NCBI RefSeq assembly: GCF_000017185.1
Contig: NC_009635.1
Location: 746,563-810,562 of the forward strand
Direction of reading: 5' to 3'
From: Methanococcus aeolicus Nankai-3
GTDB taxonomy: Archaea; AGJL01; Methanococci; Methanococcales; Methanococcaceae
DNA: 64,000 nucleotides
In this document: piece by piece, positions 58,536 through 64,000 of the stretch
Layout: every line of letters starts with the position of its first letter
Position numbering within the stretch: the first letter of the stretch is position 1
The notes under the pieces: generated by a model
Seen by the model: only the letters and a program-made list of their open reading frames with translations
Database searches by the model: none
What the model was told of the DNA's origin: nothing
Translations under genes and position numbers: made by a program

Positions 58536-59822
58536 TTATTTGTTTTTAGCTTTTACATCAATACACATACCAGCTGCTACTGTCATTCCCATATCTCTAA
58601 TAGCGAATCTACCGAGTTGTGGAATTTCTTTAACATTTTCAATAACCATTGGTTTTGTTGGCATGATTTTAACGATTGCTGCATCTCCTGCTTTTAAGAA
58701 GTCTGGGTTTTCTTCTTTAACTTCTCCTGTAGCTGGGTTCAATTTCTTTTGGAGCTCCATGAATGTACATGCTACCTGTGCTGTGTGAGCGTGGAATACT
58801 GGTGTGTATCCTACGGTCATAACTGATGGGTGCTGTAATACAACGATTTGAGCTGTGAATTCTTCTGCTACTGTTGGGATGTTGTCTGGGTGTCCTAAAA
58901 CATCTCCTTTTTTAATGTCTTTTTTACCTACTCCTCTTACATTGAATCCAACATTGTCCCCAGGTTCTGCTTTTGGTAATTGTTCGTGGTGAGCTTCAAT
59001 TGTTTTGATTTCTCCACTTACTCCAGCTGGTTCAAATACAACTTTGTCCCCTGGTTTCATAACTCCTGTTTCAACTCTTCCTACTGGAACTGTTCCTACT
59101 CCTGTAATTGTATATACATCTTGAATAGGCATTCTTAATGGTAAGTTTGTTGGTTTTTCAGGTGGGTTGAATGTATCGATTACTTCAACTAGCGTTGGAC
59201 CTTTGTACCATGGCATTTTATCAGATTTTTTAACATTGTTGTCTCCAACGAATGATGCTACTGGAACAAAGTGTATGTTAGCTGGGTTGTATCCTAACAT
59301 TTTTAATAATTGGTTTGAAAGCATATCTACCATAGCTTTGTATTCTTCTTCACTGTAATCTACGGTATCCATTTTGTTAATTGCAACAGCTAACTGGTTT
59401 ACACCTAATGTTCTGATTAAGAAGATGTGCTCTCTTGTTTGGGGTTGAAGACCTGTTTTAGCATCATTTACATCACATACCAATACAGCTGCATCAGCTT
59501 GTGAAGCTCCTGTAATCATGTTTTTAATGAAGTCTCTGTGCCCTGGGCAGTCCACAATTGTTACATCGTATTTTTTACTCTCGAATTTCTTGTGAGCAAT
59601 ATCGATTGTAACTCCTCTTTCTCTTTCTTCTTTTAATCCATCCATAACATATGCAAATTCGAATCCTGCTTTACCTTTTTCAGAAGCTTCTCTTTTTAAT
59701 CTTTCTATTATTTGCGGGTCAATTGTTCCACTGTCCAATAATAATCTTCCTACTGTTGTGGATTTACCAGCATCTACGTGTCCGATAAATGCAACATTTA
59801 GTACGGGTTTTTCTTTTGCCAT
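58536..59822 (-). CDS. tef1a: Elongation factor 1-alpha
   Basis: A 428-residue GTPase: [17 protein letters not shown] (G1), DCPGHRDF (G3), NKMDT (G4). Delivers aminoacyl-tRNA to the ribosome. Codon use is strongly biased as in highly expressed genes, and only one GGAGCTCC occurs (58751). RBS TTGGTGATAAA. A TATA-like run AAAATATATATACT lies about 100 bp upstream (59924-59938). Confidence 0.97.
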
Positions 59823-59923
59823 TTTATCACCAAGTTTTATTTAAAATATATATTTTTAACATATATAATATTTTATAATATCAACAACTATAAATTGTAA
59901 TATCCATTATGCCAAAGGAGTAT

Positions 59924-59938
59924 ATATATTTTATGGTA
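59924..59938 (-). promoter_or_regulatory. TATA box candidate for tef1a
   Basis: Minus strand aaaatatatatactcc about 102-115 bp before the start codon, preceded by an A-rich BRE-like stretch. The leader would be about 85 bases. Confidence 0.4.
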
Positions 59939-60063
59939 TAATGGATACCCAATATAGTTATTATTATCTTATTTTTTTATTTTATTAATTTATAGTATGT
60001 TTTAATATATAGTATGTTCGGAGCTCCGAGAATTAAAACAAAGAATTAAATAATGAATAATAT

Positions 60064-62247
60064 TTAATCTGTTTTTAATCCTTTTCTTGTCCTAATTTCT
60101 TTTACAATTTGTGGCTGTAATTCAGTAGGAACTTTTTCAAATCCTCCGAATTCAATACTCCACAAACATCTACCTTGGGTAGCTCCCCTAATAGCACCAG
60201 CGAATCCAAACATTTCAGAAACAGGAGCTTTTGATTTGATTGTGGTCATATCTCCTTCCTGTTCCATGTCCAATATTTGTCCTCTTCTGTTGCTGAGCTC
60301 CTTCATAGCATCTCCCATGTAGTCTTGTGGTGTGCTGATATATACATTTTGAATAGGCTCTAATAATCCAACATTAGCCTGAGCAATAGCATCTCTTACA
60401 CCAGTTCTTACAGCAGGTATCAATTGAGCAGGCCCTCTGTGAATTGCATCTTCGTGGAATACTGCATCCATTAATTTAACCTTTACGCCTTGACATTTTT
60501 CAGCAGCTAATGGACCATTCTTTACAGCCTCTTTAAATCCTTCAATGATTAACTCCCTAGCTTCGTCCAATTGAACAATACCTCTGGTCATGTTAAGAAG
60601 AACATTTCCTTCGTATATTGTCATTACTCTTTTAGCTTCTTCTCTGTTCATTCCTATTTCAACCAATTTGGTTTCTACTTCTTTTGGAGTTTTCTTTTTA
60701 AAGTCTTCGTCTTTAATAAGTCCTTCCACATGAGCATTATATACACATTCGTCCAATGGTTCAGCTACGAAGTATAATCTGTTGTGTTTGTTTGGAGATT
60801 TACCTTCTACCTCTGGCGATACACCATTTACAGCTTCCCTATATACAACAATAGGCTCACCAACATCTACTTCAACACCTGCATCTCTTCCAATTTTGGT
60901 ATTGGTAATAACTTCAATGTGCAATTCTCCCATACCACTGATTAAGTGTTCTCCTGTTTCTTCGTTAATTTCCACTCTTACTGTGTTGTCTTCTTTTGCT
61001 ATTTGTCTTAACACATCAATTAATTTCGGAAGATCTTTTGTGTTTTTAGCTTCTATTGCCACAGTAATAACTGGCTCACTCACATGGGTAATGGATTCAA
61101 ATGAAGGGTCAAGTATTGTGTTAGGACTACATACTGTTTCTCCCGCACTTGCTTCTTTTAATCCTGTTAAAGCACAAATATTTCCAGCTGAAACGCTTGG
61201 AACTTGCACTCTTTCAGCACCCATAAATACAGCAACTTGCTGTGCTCTTGCCTTAGCCTTTATACTCACTAATCTTAATTCATCCCCTTGTTTAATCCTA
61301 CCACTGAATAACCTACAAGCAGATATTGCACCAGCGTGCTTATCCATGATAATTTTAGTAACTACTCCTGCCATTGGTCCATTAGGATCACAGTTAACCA
61401 TAGCTTTACCAATTTCTGACTCTAAATCTCCTTTCCAAATGTTTGGAATTCTGTATTTTTGAGCTTCAACTGGGTTTGGTAAATGTGTAACAACCATGTC
61501 CAAAAGAACGGCATGAAGTGGAGCTTTTTCAGCAAGTTCTTTTTGATTTTCTGCTTCACAATAGTCGATAATGTCTTTAAAGGTAATTTTTGTTTTTTGC
61601 ATGTATGGAACTGATATAGCCCAGTTGTGGTATGCTGAACCAAATGCTACACTTCCATCCATAACATTTACAACCCATTTTCCTTTAAATTCCTCAGGAG
61701 ACATTTTTTCAATTAATTTATTTACATCAGCAATGATTTTCATAAATCTATTTTGGAGCTCCTCAGGAGTTAATTTTAATTCATTTAATAACCTATCTAC
61801 TTTGTTAATAAATAAAATAGGTTTAACTTTTTCTTTTAATGCCTGTCTCAATACTGTTTCTGTTTGAGGCATAATACCTTCAACAGCACAAACTACAACA
61901 ACAGCACCATCAATTGCCCTCATTGCTCTTGTAACATCCCCTCCAAAATCAACATGTCCAGGAGTATCGATTAAATTAATTAAATGAGGTTTTCCTTGAC
62001 ATTCATGCACCATTGAAACATTTGCCGCATAAATTGTAATTCCTCTTTCTGCTTCTTCTTCATCAAAATCTAATGCAAGCTGGTCTCCTGCAAGGTCTTT
62101 TGATATCATTCCAGCTCCTGCTAAAAGGTTATCTGATAAAGTTGTTTTCCCATGGTCAATGTGGGCACAAATTCCAATATTTCTAATTTGGTCGTGGGTC
62201 TCCATCAAGCTCACAACCTGTTCAACCATTTTTGCTCTTCTTCCCAT
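60064..62247 (-). CDS. fusA: Elongation factor 2
   Basis: A 727-residue translational GTPase: [18 protein letters not shown] (G1), [12 protein letters not shown] (G3), NKVDR (G4), and [16 protein letters not shown], which includes the His of the diphthamide site. It moves tRNA and mRNA on the ribosome. RBS AGGAGAAACC. It follows uS7 in the str cluster. Contains GGAGCTCC at 61755 only, with one more at 60020 just past its stop codon. Confidence 0.97.
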   Translation of the reverse strand: MGRRAKMVEQVVSLMETHDQIRNIGICAHIDHGKTTLSDNLLAGAGMISKDLAGDQLALDFDEEEAERGITIYAANVSMVHECQGKPHLINLIDTPGHVDFGGDVTRAMRAIDGAVVVVCAVEGIMPQTETVLRQALKEKVKPILFINKVDRLLNELKLTPEELQNRFMKIIADVNKLIEKMSPEEFKGKWVVNVMDGSVAFGSAYHNWAISVPYMQKTKITFKDIIDYCEAENQKELAEKAPLHAVLLDMVVTHLPNPVEAQKYRIPNIWKGDLESEIGKAMVNCDPNGPMAGVVTKIIMDKHAGAISACRLFSGRIKQGDELRLVSIKAKARAQQVAVFMGAERVQVPSVSAGNICALTGLKEASAGETVCSPNTILDPSFESITHVSEPVITVAIEAKNTKDLPKLIDVLRQIAKEDNTVRVEINEETGEHLISGMGELHIEVITNTKIGRDAGVEVDVGEPIVVYREAVNGVSPEVEGKSPNKHNRLYFVAEPLDECVYNAHVEGLIKDEDFKKKTPKEVETKLVEIGMNREEAKRVMTIYEGNVLLNMTRGIVQLDEARELIIEGFKEAVKNGPLAAEKCQGVKVKLMDAVFHEDAIHRGPAQLIPAVRTGVRDAIAQANVGLLEPIQNVYISTPQDYMGDAMKELSNRRGQILDMEQEGDMTTIKSKAPVSEMFGFAGAIRGATQGRCLWSIEFGGFEKVPTELQPQIVKEIRTRKGLKTD

Positions 62248-62435
62248 TGGTTTCTCCTCTAATATGATTATTAATAATGGATATATGTTATGTATATATA
62301 ATATTCTATTTCCACAATATGATATATAATAAAATAAAGTTCATAAAATATGTATTATTATGTAAAATATGAGTAATAATAGACAATAATGTATTTGAAT
62401 ACTATTATTACAATCATATATATATTTTACTAAGA

Positions 62436-63002
62436 TTATCTTGCAGACTGTGCAACTCTTTCTTTTTCTTCTTTTTTCCTTACAGCGAAACTTCTTTGCA
62501 TATCTGCTTTTGAAGCAAACATAATTTCGTCAGCTAAACACTGTGCAGCTGATTTTTTATTTTTGTGAGCTGAATTTAATGTTCCTATTGCGATGTTTCT
62601 TAAAGCTGTATCCAATCTTCTTGATGGCGATACATCCACAGATTGAAGGAATGCAATTCCCCCGTAGGAGATTCTTGTGGTTTCTTCTCTTGGTCCGCCA
62701 TTTTCTAATGCTTCAACCAATACTTTAACAGGGTTTTCGTTTGTTCTTTTTTCAATTATTTCAAAAGCTTCTTCAACGATACTTAATGTTACTTGTTTTT
62801 GACCGGTGTTTTGTTCTGCCCTCATTAAATTATTTACTAATCTTTCTACAATGTTCATTTTTGCTTTTTCGAACATTCTACCTGAGTTTCTTCCTGATGT
62901 ATGAGGTACAAAAATTGGTTCAAGGTTAATGTAATGTCTTAAACTTGGGTCTTTAACAACAATTTCTGTGGTGTCCCATTTATTAAACAATTTTATTTCC
63001 AA
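62436..63002 (-). CDS. rps7: Ribosomal protein uS7
   Basis: A 188-residue protein: [39 protein letters not shown] and [19 protein letters not shown] are uS7 signatures (archaeal form). It begins at TTG after AGGTGAGACA. Part of the small subunit and the str cluster. Confidence 0.96.
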   Translation of the reverse strand: MEIKLFNKWDTTEIVVKDPSLRHYINLEPIFVPHTSGRNSGRMFEKAKMNIVERLVNNLMRAEQNTGQKQVTLSIVEEAFEIIEKRTNENPVKVLVEALENGGPREETTRISYGGIAFLQSVDVSPSRRLDTALRNIAIGTLNSAHKNKKSAAQCLADEIMFASKADMQRSFAVRKKEEKERVAQSAR

Positions 63003-63067
63003 TGTCTCACCTAATTTTAATTTTAAATAATTTTTCTTTTATGATATTTGTGGGTATATTGAGTTAA

Positions 63068-63511
63068 TTATCTTCTTACTTTTTCTTGTCTTCCTCTAAC
63101 AAGCTCTCTCATTGAGTTTTTACCTACCATAACAACTCTAAATCTAACTCCTGGGATATCCCCTTTAGCTTGCCCACTTGGACCACCAATTCCTTCAATA
63201 ACTACCTCATCGTGTTCGTCTATGAAGTTAATAGCATGGTTTCCTGGTGCAAATGCTGTAACAACTCTACCATTTTTAATTAATTGAACTTTAACACATT
63301 TTCTAATAGCTGAGTTTGGCTGTTTTGCTTCCAATCCTACTTTCTCAACTACAATTCCTCTTCCCATAGGAGCTCCTCCCAATGGGTCGGATTTTTCTTT
63401 TAATTTCAATGCTTTATTTACATATTTATAATGGTGCCATCTGCTTTCTTTTCTTTTTAATACAATTTTTCTTCCAGCAAACTCTCCCTTTGGGGACTTA
63501 CTTCCTGACAC
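63068..63511 (-). CDS. rps12: Ribosomal protein uS12
   Basis: A 147-residue protein: [54 protein letters not shown] and [14 protein letters not shown] are uS12 signatures, with the PNSA and KxxS decoding loop. The true start is the GTG at 63511, four bases after GGTGAT; the frame opens at a GTG that is inside this site. GGAGCTCC at 63369 codes G-A-P. Confidence 0.96.
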   Translation of the reverse strand: MSGSKSPKGEFAGRKIVLKRKESRWHHYKYVNKALKLKEKSDPLGGAPMGRGIVVEKVGLEAKQPNSAIRKCVKVQLIKNGRVVTAFAPGNHAINFIDEHDEVVIEGIGGPSGQAKGDIPGVRFRVVMVGKNSMRELVRGRQEKVRR

Positions 63512-63567
63512 GGTAATCACCTAATATTATTACTTTTTATTCTTTTATTATTAATATAATATTTTAA

Positions 63568-64000
63568 TTATTCAGTTTTTTCAATGATTTCCTTAGGTTC
63601 ATTGGATTGTTTTTCAGCTGGTTTGTCTGTTGATTGTTTTTCAGCTGGTTTGTCTGTTTTTGGTTTATTGGAGTTGAATTTTTTAGGAGGTCTTGAATCT
63701 GAAATTACTTTAATATTTGTTGCATCGGTTAATCTTTTAATTATATCAACAGTTCTATTAATGTTCTTTCCTCTATCTCCCACAATTGATTTCCTTAATT
63801 TAGGATGCACTCTAACATATACAACCAAATCATCATTGTATTTTTTAACCCATACATCATCTAATTTTAATGGAGCCAATAAATTCCTTACAAATTGTTT
63901 TAAATCTGTGGAATACTCAACAACATCTATTCTTTTTCCGAACTTTTCAGTGGCATTCCTAACATTTTCTCCACCTTTTCCAATTGCAGCCCCTATGTCT
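63568..64000 (-). CDS. nusA: NusA-like KH-domain protein, 5' end outside window
   Basis: The minus-strand frame runs from the right edge through to 63568. A KH-type GKGG motif is seen near the edge (AAIGKGGENVRNATEKFG) and a second KH domain follows (SIVGDRGKNINRTVDIIKR). This is the archaeal NusA-like protein always placed before uS12. The C-terminal tail is low-complexity: two DKPAEKQS repeats. No start codon is visible; the TTG-initiated frame at 63879 is not a true start. Function: RNA binding in transcription elongation. Confidence 0.88.
   Translation of the reverse strand, partial: DIGAAIGKGGENVRNATEKFGKRIDVVEYSTDLKQFVRNLLAPLKLDDVWVKKYNDDLVVYVRVHPKLRKSIVGDRGKNINRTVDIIKRLTDATNIKVISDSRPPKKFNSNKPKTDKPAEKQSTDKPAEKQSNEPKEIIEKTE

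Overview
This is AT-rich archaeal DNA that reads as a methanogen of the order Methanococcales. The markers are mer (methylenetetrahydromethanopterin reductase), cofH (coenzyme F420 precursor), an F420-dependent sulfite reductase, archaeal DnaG, Nop5 and fibrillarin, TiaS, archaeal HisF, PurO, SelB, and an archaeal str cluster. Starts are typically GGTGAT-ATA-ATG, and several genes start at TTG or GTG. Genus Methanococcus or Methanothermococcus fits best; I cannot fix the species from the sequence alone.

Layout. 0-6 kb: 3' part of RNase Z, a winged-helix regulator divergent from a CBS-domain gene, a DJ-1/PfpI protein, a membrane-anchored roadblock protein paired with a DUF2226-like protein, D-aminoacyl-tRNA deacylase and a glycosyltransferase. 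6-9 kb: ferrous iron uptake (feoA, a 32-codon Cys-rich ORF, feoB). 9-14 kb: rpiA, hisF, a MinD/ParA-like ATPase and a large lipoprotein. 14.5-19.2 kb: dnaG, UPF0058, a cation/proton antiporter, UMP kinase and a zinc-ribbon membrane protein. 19.4-19.7 kb: two identical initiator tRNA genes. 19.8-25 kb: a long TPR protein, an NADH oxidase-like flavoprotein, a 59-residue protein and mer. 25.5-33.4 kb: cofH, PUA protein, HemK-like methyltransferase, Nif3-like protein, HTH-CBS regulator, TiaS, TruD, then ribosomal protein eS1. 33.4-44.3 kb: Zn-finger protein, uS2, nop5-flpA, bioA, a polyprenol kinase-like protein, a GF-repeat/NYN-like protein, phosphopantothenate synthetase, thioredoxin reductase and an unknown partner. 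44.5-50.5 kb: a TPR gene between direct repeats, NfeD-stomatin pair, CofE-like ligase, queC, purO, sucD. 50.7-57.6 kb: mevalonate kinase-selB, a hydrogenase maturation-type protease, and a sulfite group (Fsr, DsrE-like, DUF169). 58-64 kb: str cluster on the minus strand (NusA-like, uS12, uS7, EF-2, EF-1alpha, uS10).

The most unusual content is not a gene. (1) The palindrome GGAGCTCC occurs 47 times by my reading, against roughly 0.1 expected by base composition. It lies in genes in all three frames and between genes, much like the cyanobacterial HIP1 palindrome. (2) A family of about a dozen intergenic elements of 110-290 bp has imperfect inverted ends of the type TATAGTTAATCTTC / GAAGATTGACTATA and frequently abuts or supplies stop codons. 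(3) Many small hairpins of the form AAAA-NNNN-loop-NNNN-TTTT have stems that covary; six are stacked inside one element at 53.6 kb. No transposase, CRISPR array or prophage is present.
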